Assembly (NCBI GenBank): GCA_964472545.1
Contig: CAYYNP010000364.1
Span: 1-9,185, forward strand
From: CAYYNP01 sp964472545
GTDB lineage: Bacteria > Planctomycetota > Planctomycetia > Pirellulales > Thermoguttaceae
DNA length: 9,185 nt
Direction: 5' to 3'
The position numbers and the translations under genes were made by a program. This document shows positions 1 through 6,881 of the stretch, piece by piece. The notes beneath the pieces were generated by a model, which ran no database searches, was not told where the DNA came from, and was given only the letters and a program-made list of their open reading frames with translations. The stretch's first letter is position 1, and each line of letters starts with the position of its first letter.

Positions 1-33
<33 letters not shown>

Positions 34-90
34 CACTCATCAATAGACCGATAACGACTGCCAGGGGCGAGAGGATAGGGAGGGTGCCGC

Positions 91-948
91 ATGGACCGAG
101 TACTGGAAATCTGGGAGCAAATCGGGCGATGGGGCCAGACCGCGGCCGTTCTGGTGGCGGTGGCCGCGGTCTACGCCGCGCTCCGCCTGGTCGTGCTGCG
201 CCGTTTGGAAAAACTCACCGCCGAAACGTCCAACGATCTGGACGATCGGCTGGTCCACTTCATCAAGCAGTTCCTGGGCCTGATCGCGTTGTTCGTGGCC
301 GTGATCCTGGCGTTGCGGATCAACGAGATCGAAATCACGCCGCTATTGGCCGGGGCGGGAATCGCCGGCATCGCCATTGGCCTGGCCGCCAAGGAACTCC
401 TGGCCGACGTGCTCTCCGGCGTGTTTCTGATTGCCGATCGGCCGATCCGCGTCGGCGACCGCGTGAAGATCGAGAGCATCGGCCGGCACTGGGGCGGATG
501 GGGCGACGTGGTCGACATCGGCCTGCGGCGCACGCGCATCCGCAACACCGACGGCGTGGTGGTCAACTATCCCAACTCGCTGCTCTCGAACTCCGTGATC
601 ACGAACTTCTCCTTCGAGGAGCAGCCGGTCCGCGTGCGGATCCGGTTCCAGGTGGGCTACGACGCCGACATCGATCTTACGCGCCGCGTGGCCATCGATG
701 CGATCTACTCCGTACCGGCGGTCTTGCCCGACACGGCCACGATCGTCGTCCGCTCGCTCTGGGACGACACCCAGGGCCATCTGATGTCCGGCGTGTTGGT
801 CGAAGGCCGCTATCGGATTGCCGAGGTCCGCAAGCGGACCGTGGTCCGCAGCGAAGTGCTCGAGAAACTGCTGCGGGCGCTGCAAGAGAACCACATTCCG
901 CTGGCAGCCCAGCCGGTGCAGATCACCAGGAGCGGAACCGGCGGCTGA
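91..948 (+). CDS. MscS-family small-conductance mechanosensitive ion channel
   Basis: A 285-residue inner-membrane channel protein of the MscS family, which opens under membrane tension to release solutes during hypo-osmotic shock. Visible segments are TM1 at about 17-36, TM2 at about 60-77, and the Gly/Ala-rich pore helix TM3 at about 85-114 (AGAGIAGIAIGLAAKE), followed by the family hallmark FLIADRPIRVGDRV near 112-125. The cytoplasmic beta domain contains the conserved YPNSLLSNSVITNFS stretch near 173-187, then an alpha/beta C-terminal part. The length matches the compact MscS type (E. coli MscS is 286 residues), with no extra N-terminal helices. The ATG at 91 has a purine-rich GGATAGGGAGGG ribosome-binding region about 6-8 nt upstream. 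It converges with the propeller gene; the 55-nt gap holds no convincing terminator. Whether it gates by tension or serves another MscS-like role cannot be told from sequence. Confidence 0.93.
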   Translation: MDRVLEIWEQIGRWGQTAAVLVAVAAVYAALRLVVLRRLEKLTAETSNDLDDRLVHFIKQFLGLIALFVAVILALRINEIEITPLLAGAGIAGIAIGLAAKELLADVLSGVFLIADRPIRVGDRVKIESIGRHWGGWGDVVDIGLRRTRIRNTDGVVVNYPNSLLSNSVITNFSFEEQPVRVRIRFQVGYDADIDLTRRVAIDAIYSVPAVLPDTATIVVRSLWDDTQGHLMSGVLVEGRYRIAEVRKRTVVRSEVLEKLLRALQENHIPLAAQPVQITRSGTGG

Positions 949-1003
949 ACAAGATCGTGGAACTCGGTGCCGTCGCTGCCTTGAAGTCGAACGTCGTTCT
1001 CGG

Positions 1004-3139
1004 TTAGCCTTCCGCGGGAATCGGGAGGAGGGCGGAAGACTGCGGCGATGCGTCGCTGTGGCTGCCGGCCACCGAAAGGTCGAGCAGTTTCAGTGCGTGG
1101 GTCAGATCGGTGGAATTGTTGCGTGCGAGGAGGACGTCGGTGACGTCGACCCGTTGGTCGCGGTTATAGTCGTAGGGGAGGTCGATCTCGGCCGGGTTCA
1201 TGAAGTCGCGGACGTTGTTGCGAGCCAGCAGCAGGTCGACAGCATTAACCTGCGCATTCAGTGCCGAGTTTCCCGCCTCGCCGACGGCGTTGCCGAAGTA
1301 GAAGACGTCGTCTGCGGCCAAGAGGGTATTTGCGTTCGCGTTGACGGTGACTTGCAGCCACTGCTTGACGATTGCCCAGTCCTGCCAGATGACCGTCACG
1401 CGATCCGTCCCATCGACGCCTCCGCCCCGCCGGACCGTGATACTGGCCGGTTCCGGCGCCGTCGCCCAGCCGTCCGGTTCGTCGTCGTTACCCACGCGGA
1501 ACTGGAAGTCCTCCTCGCCCAGCGCTACGTCCACCGGCAGTCCGGCCACGTCGACCATAATCCCGTTGATGCCCCGGCCGTAGTTGGTGTAGTTGGCAGA
1601 CGTGGCCGTCTCTCCCGGCAGCAATGCCACCTTGTCAACGGCGATCGCGTCGTCGTCTCGCCGATCGGCTTCCGAATCGTGGCCGTCGAATGACGAGTTG
1701 TTGTAGAAGACGTGCCGGCCTACGACCCGGGCCGGATCGGTGATCTTGAGCACGAAGACGTCGCTCGTGTCCTCGAGGGTCGTATCGTAACCGCCGGTTA
1801 CCCAATCGGTGGACCGCGTAAAACCGATCACGAAGATGCCGCCATATGCGTCGACCGCAATGCCGTCACCGTGGTCGATGTGCGTTCCGCCGACGTAAGT
1901 CGACCAGATATGCGCCCCCTCGGCGCTCAACTTTGCCACAAAGGCATCCGCCCAGCCGTTGAACGTCGTGTCGTACCCGTCTCGAATCCAGTCCGGCGAC
2001 TCGGTGCCCCCCGTCACGATGATGCGACCGGACCAATCCACCGCCACACCATTCGCGCCGTCATTGTCATAGCCTCCAAGACAGGCCGACCAGAGATGTT
2101 CCCCCTGGGCGCTCAGCTTGGCGACAAATCCGTCGCGCAGTCCGTTCCGAGAATCGTTGTATCCTCCGGAGATCCACCCCGCGGACCAAGTGTCGCCGGC
2201 CACCAATATGTTCCCGACGCGGTCCAGCGCAAGGCCGTGTGCCCTCTCTTCTCCACCGCCGCCCAAGTAGCTCGACCAGAGAGGCTCCCCGTCGGTGCTG
2301 AACTTGGCCACGAAGGCGTCGAACGAACCGCCAAAGCTGGTGTCGTATCCGCCACTGATGAAATCAGTCGAATAGGTCCGACCCGACACGACGATGTTGC
2401 CGTTGTCGTCGATCGCCAGGTCGGAGCCCCAATCGATGTCCGTGCCGCCGAAATAGGTCGACCAGACGTGTGCGCCGTCCGGGCTAAGCTTGGCCACGAA
2501 CGCGTCCGAATGAAGATCGCCTTGATCATCTTGACCAACAATTGTCGTATCGAAGCCGCCGGAGACCCATCCGGCCGAATTGGTCGATCCGGTCACCAAG
2601 ACGTTGCCGTATTCGTCGGTAGCGATCCCGGAGCCACTTTCCCTGCCCGGGCCGCCGAAGTAGGTCGACCAGAGGTGTTCGCCGTCGGGGCTGAGTTTGG
2701 CCACGAACGCGTCTTGCCAGCCGCCGAAGCTTCCTTCCAACCAGGATAGCGACCGCGTATAACCGGTGACCAAGACGTTGCCCGAGAGGTCCGTAGCGAT
2801 AGCGTGGCCGCCATCGAAACCCCCGCCACCCAAGTACGTCGACCAGAGATGCTCGCCGTTGGGGCTCACTTTTGCCACAAAGGCGTCGCTCCCACCTGGC
2901 CAGTAGTCGGTGTCGTAGCCTCCTTGCACCCAGCCGGCCGATCTCGATTCGCCCACCAGCAGGACGTTGCCAAACGGGTCGACCGCGACCTGTTCCCCCT
3001 GCTCCTCGCCAGTGCCGCCCAGGTAGCTCGACCAGACAGCCTCCGGGTCGACCGCCGGCGAACCAATCGACAATAATCGTCGATCCTCCAGCAACTCCAG
3101 ACGCAGTCGCCGCGGGACGCTCTGTGTGTGGCCGCCCAT
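1004..3139 (-). CDS. Secreted seven-repeat SBBP beta-propeller protein with C-terminal dockerin-like domain
   Basis: A 711-residue planctomycete surface or secreted protein. Residues 14-24 read LELLEDRRLLS, the N-terminal motif of large planctomycete extracellular proteins (Planc_extracel type); no classical hydrophobic signal peptide is present. Residues 36-474 contain seven SBBP repeats, each starting WS(S/T)YxGG and ending DAFVAKxSxxGE, with starts at W36, 99, 157, 226, 288, 350 and 412. Seven units suit a closed seven-bladed propeller. A beta-rich segment (about 475-625) follows, then a dockerin-like pair of helices at 626-688 with the calcium-loop-like DYNRDQRVDVTD and two LLARNN ends. 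The start at 3139 is chosen because GGGAGGA lies about 5 nt upstream and the promoter at 3192-3221 would place transcription start downstream of the alternative in-frame ATG at 3187. It appears to be transcribed independently of the phosphorylase gene 135 bp upstream. Its ligand is unknown. Confidence 0.9.
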   Translation of the reverse strand: MGGHTQSVPRRLRLELLEDRRLLSIGSPAVDPEAVWSSYLGGTGEEQGEQVAVDPFGNVLLVGESRSAGWVQGGYDTDYWPGGSDAFVAKVSPNGEHLWSTYLGGGGFDGGHAIATDLSGNVLVTGYTRSLSWLEGSFGGWQDAFVAKLSPDGEHLWSTYFGGPGRESGSGIATDEYGNVLVTGSTNSAGWVSGGFDTTIVGQDDQGDLHSDAFVAKLSPDGAHVWSTYFGGTDIDWGSDLAIDDNGNIVVSGRTYSTDFISGGYDTSFGGSFDAFVAKFSTDGEPLWSSYLGGGGEERAHGLALDRVGNILVAGDTWSAGWISGGYNDSRNGLRDGFVAKLSAQGEHLWSACLGGYDNDGANGVAVDWSGRIIVTGGTESPDWIRDGYDTTFNGWADAFVAKLSAEGAHIWSTYVGGTHIDHGDGIAVDAYGGIFVIGFTRSTDWVTGGYDTTLEDTSDVFVLKITDPARVVGRHVFYNNSSFDGHDSEADRRDDDAIAVDKVALLPGETATSANYTNYGRGINGIMVDVAGLPVDVALGEEDFQFRVGNDDEPDGWATAPEPASITVRRGGGVDGTDRVTVIWQDWAIVKQWLQVTVNANANTLLAADDVFYFGNAVGEAGNSALNAQVNAVDLLLARNNVRDFMNPAEIDLPYDYNRDQRVDVTDVLLARNNSTDLTHALKLLDLSVAGSHSDASPQSSALLPIPAEG
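1718..3034 (-). repeat. Seven coding SBBP repeats, 174-207 bp each
   Basis: The repeat units begin at tryptophan codons whose first bases are at 3034, 2845, 2671, 2464, 2278, 2092 and 1906. The spacings are 189, 174, 207, 186, 186 and 186 bp. The last three intervals are identical in length, and the conserved unit starts are seen as recurring GTCGACC or CTCGACC on the + strand. The 207-bp unit carries an insertion encoding IVGQDDQGDLHS. The repeats diverge at the DNA level, pointing to old duplications. Confidence 0.85.
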
Positions 3140-3191
3140 GCCGTCCTCCCATCGATCTGGCGAGGTCCGCCCTTGAGAACCTGCCACACCG

Positions 3192-3221
3192 ATTCTAGCA
3201 GCCGGCGGCCAAACGCGTCAA
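3192..3221 (-). promoter_or_regulatory. Sigma70-like promoter for the propeller gene
   Basis: Reading the minus strand, TTGACG (3216-3221) and TAGAAT (3192-3197) are separated by 18 bp. Each hexamer matches the sigma70 consensus at 5 of 6 positions. Transcription would begin near 3185, giving a leader of about 45 nt before the ATG at 3139. The position between the phosphorylase stop and the propeller start argues for independent transcription. Planctomycete promoters are less well mapped than those of E. coli, so this is a consensus match only. Confidence 0.65.
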
Positions 3222-3274
3222 ATCGAGGTGACAAGAGCAACTTGGCCACCCAGAGATGCAGACGGCATGAGCCG

Positions 3275-4096
3275 CTACAGCCCCGCCAGAATCCCCAGCA
3301 CGATCTTCCCCAGTTTCGGCTCGGCTTCGGCGGCGGTGGCCAGGATCTCGTCGATGTCGACCGGCCGCAGGGCGTCGGGCAGGCAGAGGTCGGTGACGAT
3401 CGAAAGGCCCAACACGCGCATGCCGGCGTGGACCGCCACGATCACCTCCGGCACGGTCGACATACCCACCACGTCGGCCCCGATCGTCCGCAAGAACCGG
3501 TATTCGGCCCGGGTTTCGAGGTTCGGGCCGGTCACCGCCACGTAGACGCCCTTGTGGGCGGCGAAGTCCTCGCGCCGGGCGATCGCCAGCGCGGCGTCGA
3601 TCAGGCCCGCGTCGTACGGGGCACACATATCGGGGAAACGCGGCCCCAGCGAGTCGTCGTTCACGCCGATCAACGGGTTGCCGTTCATCAGATTGATGTG
3701 GTCTTCGATGACCATGATATCGCCCCGGCCGTACTGCGGATTCATGCCGCCGCAGGCGTTGGAGACGATCAGCAACTCGGCGCCCAGGGCCCGCATCACG
3801 CGGACCGGGAAGGTGATTTGGCGATGGGTGTAGCCTTCGTAGGCGTGGAAGCGCCCTTCCATGGCCACTACCGGCACGCCCTCGAGTGTGCCGCAGACGA
3901 GCTGCCCGGCGTGGCCGACGGACGTCGATTGGGGGAAGTGGGGGATGGCCTGATAGTCGAACGTGGCCTGGGCCTCGATCCGCGCGGCGACGCTTCCCAA
4001 TCCGGTTCCCAGGATTATTCCTGCCCGGGGTTGCCCCGGCCATTGCGCACGGATGACCTCCGCGGCTTCCGCGATTTGCGCGGCGAGCTGGTTCAT
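3275..4096 (-). CDS. punA: Purine nucleoside phosphorylase, trimeric (PNP/MTAP) family
   Basis: A 273-residue cytosolic enzyme that splits purine ribonucleosides with phosphate to give the free base and ribose-1-phosphate in purine salvage. It shows GTGLG at 30-34 (phosphate loop), GRFHAYEGY at 81-89 (phosphate-binding Arg82 and His84), VSNACGGMN at 111-119, GPNLETRAE at 190-198 with Glu194 equivalent to human PNP Glu201, and VGMSTVPEV at 210-218 with Met212 equivalent to Met219. The length and motif order fit the trimeric family rather than hexameric DeoD. The position equivalent to human Asn243 is Asp236, Phe200 is Leu193 and His257 is probably Ile248, so base preference may differ from strict 6-oxopurines. 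AAGAGG lies 6 nt before the ATG and overlaps the stop codon of the upstream poly-Asp gene, which ends 9 nt earlier, suggesting coupled translation. The family assignment is firm; the exact substrate is not. Confidence 0.93.
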   Translation of the reverse strand: MNQLAAQIAEAAEVIRAQWPGQPRAGIILGTGLGSVAARIEAQATFDYQAIPHFPQSTSVGHAGQLVCGTLEGVPVVAMEGRFHAYEGYTHRQITFPVRVMRALGAELLIVSNACGGMNPQYGRGDIMVIEDHINLMNGNPLIGVNDDSLGPRFPDMCAPYDAGLIDAALAIARREDFAAHKGVYVAVTGPNLETRAEYRFLRTIGADVVGMSTVPEVIVAVHAGMRVLGLSIVTDLCLPDALRPVDIDEILATAAEAEPKLGKIVLGILAGL

Positions 4097-4105
4097 CGAT
4101 ACCTC

Positions 4106-4405
4106 TTAGAATTCGTCGTCATCGTCGAAGTCGTCGTCCCCGTCGTCGTCCCCGTCGTCGTCGACGTCTCCGTCGTCGTCATCGTCGTCGAAGTCGTCGT
4201 CGAAGTCGTCGTCGAAGTCGTCGTCAAAGTCGTCGTCAAAATCGTCGTCGTCGAAGTCGTCGAAGTCGTCGTCGTCATCGAGTTGGGCGACGAGTTCGGC
4301 GGGCAGCGTAAGGGGCGTAGCGGGGTCGTTCATGGGGGCATTGCTCAACTTCTTGCGGGCTGCCCGCTCTCGCGATGGCGCAGTGCGTTGGATTTCTAGC
4401 AACAT
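4106..4405 (-). CDS. Small poly-aspartate protein upstream of the nucleoside phosphorylase
   Basis: A 99-residue protein of unknown function. Residues 1-24 are basic (Arg/Lys-rich, ending RERAARKKLSNAP), residues 25-42 resemble an ordinary helix (TLPAELVAQL), and residues 43-99 consist of 43 Asp, 9 Phe, 3 Gly, 1 Val and 1 Glu, with a DDDF tetrapeptide repeated in the middle. Such a tail is expected to be disordered and highly acidic and could bind calcium or other cations, or basic proteins; this is inference. The start at 4405 is preferred because GAGGA lies 7 nt upstream. The in-frame ATG at 4333 (residue 25) has no comparable ribosome-binding site. Its stop codon is 9 nt before the phosphorylase start and overlaps that gene's ribosome-binding site, so the two are probably cotranscribed. 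The clean in-frame repeat and good start support a real gene, but low-complexity DNA can produce spurious ORFs. Confidence 0.7.
   Translation of the reverse strand: MLLEIQRTAPSRERAARKKLSNAPMNDPATPLTLPAELVAQLDDDDDFDDFDDDDFDDDFDDDFDDDFDDDFDDDDDDGDVDDDGDDDGDDDFDDDDEF
4109..4279 (-). repeat. GAC/GAT trinucleotide and 12-bp repeat tract coding poly-Asp
   Basis: On the + strand this is a nearly pure run of GTC codon-complements punctuated by GAA/AAA, with a 12-bp unit (GTCGTCGTCGAA type) repeated in the part around 4190-4250. Every variation keeps the Asp/Phe frame: third-position changes such as ATC for GTC remain Asp, and AAA for GAA remains Phe. This indicates selection on the protein rather than a neutral microsatellite. 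The tract is a plausible site of length variation by slippage. Confidence 0.8.
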
Positions 4406-4498
4406 GTCGCAGTCCTCAACAGTCTTGATGTCGCATTGCGAATTGCCGACGAGACTTCCGCAGCGTCGCGGGCCTCGCCACACACCGTTCGCGAGAAT

Positions 4499-4527
4499 GT
4501 GGTAGCCCACCGGCGGCGATTTGTCAA
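4499..4527 (-). promoter_or_regulatory. Candidate promoter for the poly-Asp/PNP pair
   Basis: On the minus strand a perfect TTGACA (4522-4527) is followed after 17 bp by TACCAC (4499-4504), a weak -10 with only three consensus matches. Transcription would start near 4492, leaving a leader of about 87 nt before the ATG at 4405. The strong -35 and correct spacing support it; the poor -10 means it might need an activator or be a chance match. Confidence 0.4.
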
Positions 4528-4564
4528 GCTCGGCTTGTCCGGCGGCAATTTCGGCCACCCGAGC

Positions 4565-4605
4565 AAAGAAAATGGGCAGGGTCCCCGAATGGCGAGACCC
4601 TGCCC
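4565..4605 (-). terminator. Hairpin with T-rich tail, candidate terminator
   Basis: GGGCAGGGTC (4574-4583) pairs perfectly with GACCCTGCCC (4596-4605) around a 12-nt loop. On the minus strand the stem is followed by ATTTTCTTT, a broken T-run, while on the + strand the stem is followed by AAACACGGG. It lies about 130 nt after the minus-strand glycosyltransferase stop, so it would fit as that gene's intrinsic terminator, protecting the poly-Asp/PNP pair from read-through. Confidence 0.55.
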
Positions 4606-4737
4606 AAACACGGGGGTGAGAAAGCCTCATGGATCGGGATGTCCGGCGACGCCGCCTCTCGGGCATCCTTCGCCGAAACTCTAGGTCACGCGCTGCGGAT
4701 GTCAATCAGGGCGGTGGAGCAGGGGCATCCCCGCTTT

Positions 4738-6450
4738 CTAAGGTACATCGCACGCGTCTGTGGTGCTGTGCCAGCTTGGTGCGAATAGCCCTCCGCCGGG
4801 CAACTCCACGGGAGGTGCCCCCGCAGCCGTTAACCCGTCGACCGACGAGATCTGGTCGAGAACGGGAAACACCGGCGGGCTGACGTGCTGCACGTCGGTC
4901 GACGGATCGACGCGGTACTGGCGGCCATCGGGGTCGCCGTCAACGTCGTCAGGTTGAGTCCGCGAATCCGCGGTGGCGATCTCCGACTTCTCGTCGATCG
5001 CGGACAAATAGGTCTGCAATTCGGCATTGGCCGGCTCGAGCAGTTGCCACTCGCGGAGCACGGGCTTAACGGCCTCGAATTGCTGGTTGCTGATCAACGT
5101 CACCGCTAGCCATCGCAGACAGAACGGATCGTGGCAGCCGGCCGTGTAGGCGCTTTGAAGATAACCCAGGGCGGGGGTCCAGCGGGCGTCGGCCGCCCGG
5201 CAGGCTCCACGGACGGCGTCGAAAAACGGCTCTCGCTGCTCGGCGGCCAGCGGCAGCCGCTTGGCCAGCTCGAGGGCCTCGCCGCTTCGGGCGTGCTTTA
5301 CGTGCAGGCCCATCAGCCGACGCAGCAGCCGTGGAGAGTCGGGCGTGGATTCCAACGCCCTTTCCCACGCCAGACGGGCGTCGTGGTCTTTGCCTTGGAT
5401 TTGCAGCGAAAGGCCCAGGCAATCGGCCGCCAATTCGGCCAGATCGCACAAATGCCACACTTCCAGGTCAACCTGACCGTATTCGACGGCCGTTTGAAAC
5501 GACCGGGTGGCCAAGTCCATGCGGCCGCGGGCTTGCAGCAGGTTGCCCATGGCCAACAGCAACTGGGCGTCGAACGGGAACACCTCGAGGGCCTCCAAGC
5601 AGGTGCTCAGTTGGGGGTCTCCCGGCGTCGGCGAGCCATCGTAGGCGCTCAACAGCCCGTAGTAGGCCTCGAGCATTTCGGTCGAGCCGCGCTCCGACGC
5701 CCGGATTGCCTCGAGATACGCCGCCCGGGCGTCTTGCTCGGCGTCGAGACTGCCGTGGGCCTCGCCGGCAACCAGTGCCAGGCGGGCCGGTTGTTGTGGG
5801 CGGTCGTCGGGGTTGTTATGGTCGGCCAATTCGCGGGCGGCCAATTCGCGGGCGGCCAGATCCAAGTTGCGTTGTGCGCGTTGCCGTTTGCGCGCGGCGT
5901 CGTGTTGGCGCGGGTGGCGGATGATTCGACCCTCGGCTGCGTCGATCGACAAGCCGATCTCGGCAATCGCCGGGCGGAGCGTTTCCCGAACGCGGCCTTC
6001 AAACCGCAAGTTTATCAGCCGCGGCATCAGCCGGATCTGAGCCATCTGCTCGGCCGATCCGCCCGCCTCGGCCGGCGGCACCTCGACCAGCAGCATGTAG
6101 GTCTTCGACGGGTCGGCTTCCGTGTTGACGAACCGGCGGAGGGCATCGGCCGTTTGCCCCTCGAGGCGTTCGCCGGCGTCGAGCCAGAGGATCCAGTCGC
6201 CGGTGGCCAGTTCCAGGCAGCGGTTGCGTGCGGCGGAGAAATCGTCCGGCCAAGGCATCCGATCGGTCACGGCGCCGAGTTGCTCGGCGGTCGAGAGGGT
6301 CTCGTCGGTGGAGCCCGTGTCGAGCACGACGATTTCGTCGGCAATCGGACGGACGTTTTCGATCGACTCGGCCAACACGTCCCGTTCGTCGCGGGCGATC
6401 ATGCAGACCGACAGGCGGGGGCGGATGCTCGTTTCGGATGAAGCGGACAT
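4738..6450 (-). CDS. Family 2 glycosyltransferase with C-terminal TPR-like region
   Basis: A 570-residue protein. Residues 12-110 form a GT2 (GT-A fold) catalytic core of the SunS/WaaE-like sort: LSVCMIARDE (13-22), VVLDTGSTDET (41-51), FSAARN (71-76) and GDWILWLDAGE (84-94). The last motif replaces the usual DxD with Asp91-Ala-Gly93. Residues about 220-490 are alpha-helical and Ala/Leu-rich with tetratricopeptide-like spacing (for example QLLLAMGNLLQARGRMDLA), likely binding a protein partner or substrate. The last 75 residues are Pro/Asp/Ser-rich and probably disordered. No signal peptide or membrane span is seen, so it is expected to act in the cytoplasm, transferring a nucleotide sugar to an unknown acceptor. 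The start at 6450 has GAGGT about 7 nt upstream. An in-frame extension to 6711 is rejected because it crosses 16-bp tandem repeats that shift frame at every unit. Confidence 0.88.
   Translation of the reverse strand: MSASSETSIRPRLSVCMIARDERDVLAESIENVRPIADEIVVLDTGSTDETLSTAEQLGAVTDRMPWPDDFSAARNRCLELATGDWILWLDAGERLEGQTADALRRFVNTEADPSKTYMLLVEVPPAEAGGSAEQMAQIRLMPRLINLRFEGRVRETLRPAIAEIGLSIDAAEGRIIRHPRQHDAARKRQRAQRNLDLAARELAARELADHNNPDDRPQQPARLALVAGEAHGSLDAEQDARAAYLEAIRASERGSTEMLEAYYGLLSAYDGSPTPGDPQLSTCLEALEVFPFDAQLLLAMGNLLQARGRMDLATRSFQTAVEYGQVDLEVWHLCDLAELAADCLGLSLQIQGKDHDARLAWERALESTPDSPRLLRRLMGLHVKHARSGEALELAKRLPLAAEQREPFFDAVRGACRAADARWTPALGYLQSAYTAGCHDPFCLRWLAVTLISNQQFEAVKPVLREWQLLEPANAELQTYLSAIDEKSEIATADSRTQPDDVDGDPDGRQYRVDPSTDVQHVSPPVFPVLDQISSVDGLTAAGAPPVELPGGGLFAPSWHSTTDACDVP
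5824..5860 (-). repeat. Short tandem duplication inside the glycosyltransferase gene
   Basis: The + strand reads GGCCAATTCGCGGGC twice in direct succession, coding on the minus strand for two copies of AAREL in the linker between the catalytic core and the TPR-like region. The frame is preserved, so it appears to be a small in-frame duplication in a tolerant helical linker. Confidence 0.7.
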
Positions 6451-6483
6451 GGTTCTACCTCGGCAGGCTAGGACGATTGGGCC

Positions 6484-6563
6484 GAAAGGAGATCGGCTGG
6501 AAAGGAGGTCGGCTGGAAAGAAGATCGGCTTGAAGAAAGACCGGCTTGAAAAAAGACCGGCAC
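6484..6563. repeat. Five tandem 16-bp repeats
   Basis: Units at 6484-6499, 6500-6515, 6516-6531, 6532-6547 and 6548-6563 follow the pattern GAAAGGAGATCGGCTG, degrading from left to right (fifth unit GAAAAAAGACCGGCAC). The copies keep a fixed 16-bp period. They lie 34-113 bp upstream of the glycosyltransferase start, in its likely leader or promoter zone. A period of 16 is not a multiple of three, which argues against translation across them. Protein or RNA binding is possible but not shown. Confidence 0.85.
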
Positions 6564-6842
6564 TGTGGACGAAGACGCCACGGTCGCAGCCCACAGCGGC
6601 GGCGAAGTCTACAGAGTTTCCACAGGGGAAGAAAGGCCGATTTTGGTAGGCCTGATTCCGAGGTTTGGGAAAAATGGGAGGTTTGAAGGGTGGCTCTTCT
6701 TCGTCGGCCATCTCCGCACGCGGGGGCGAGAACTCAGGCGATTCAATCGGCGCGGAAACGCCCCGGCGAGTGACCCGCGCCTATCGGGGGGCGTGTCGCA
6801 GCTCGGTGCCCGCGATTTTCCGTAGATACCTTTGCTAAACTA

Positions 6843-6870
6843 TTGACAGAAGCGCCTCGTCGAGTAGAAT
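6843..6870 (+). promoter_or_regulatory. Sigma70-like promoter upstream of the SUMF1-like PEP-CTERM gene
   Basis: A perfect TTGACA (6843-6848) and TAGAAT (6865-6870, 5 of 6 consensus) are separated by 16 bp. The -10 hexamer is identical to that of the propeller gene promoter in this window. Transcription would start near 6877, about 290 nt before the ATG at 7169, so either the leader is long or a small RNA or other product is made first. Confidence 0.65.
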
Positions 6871-6881
6871 CAACCCTGCAT

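Larger units (their letters stand above)
4406..4737. other. Intergenic region between glycosyltransferase and poly-Asp/PNP pair
   Basis: About 330 bp with no supported gene between two minus-strand genes. It holds a 10-bp perfect hairpin (4574-4605), which could end transcription from the glycosyltransferase gene, and a candidate promoter (4499-4527) for the poly-Asp/PNP pair. The open frames crossing it lack ribosome-binding sites and have Arg/Pro-rich shadow-type composition. Confidence 0.6.

Noticed and set aside
1712..2749. 345-residue open frame on the + strand with internal periodicity
   Set aside because: It lies opposite the SBBP repeats; its periodicity simply mirrors them. No ribosome-binding site or domain supports it.
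4109..4279. CRISPR-like or noncoding satellite reading of the GTC repeat
   Set aside because: There are no spacers and the unit is only 3-12 bp. Silent-only variation in the Asp frame fits a coding repeat better.
3128..4399. 423-residue + strand frame with a Val-rich tail
   Set aside because: It is antisense to the phosphorylase and poly-Asp genes. The (VVV)-type tail is the complement of the GAC repeat.
5131..6441. 436-residue open frame on the + strand
   Set aside because: It is antisense to the glycosyltransferase, has the Arg/Gly/Val-rich composition typical of GC-rich antisense frames, and shows no domain motif.
6605..6630. TTTCCACAG resembling a DnaA box
   Set aside because: It is a single 7-of-9 match without a cluster, AT-rich unwinding element or neighbouring replication gene.
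6451..6711. N-terminal extension of the glycosyltransferase starting MADEEEPPFKPP
   Set aside because: The start looks protein-like, but the extension crosses 16-bp repeats that change frame at every copy, and a good ribosome-binding site sits before the ATG at 6450 where the GT2 core begins.
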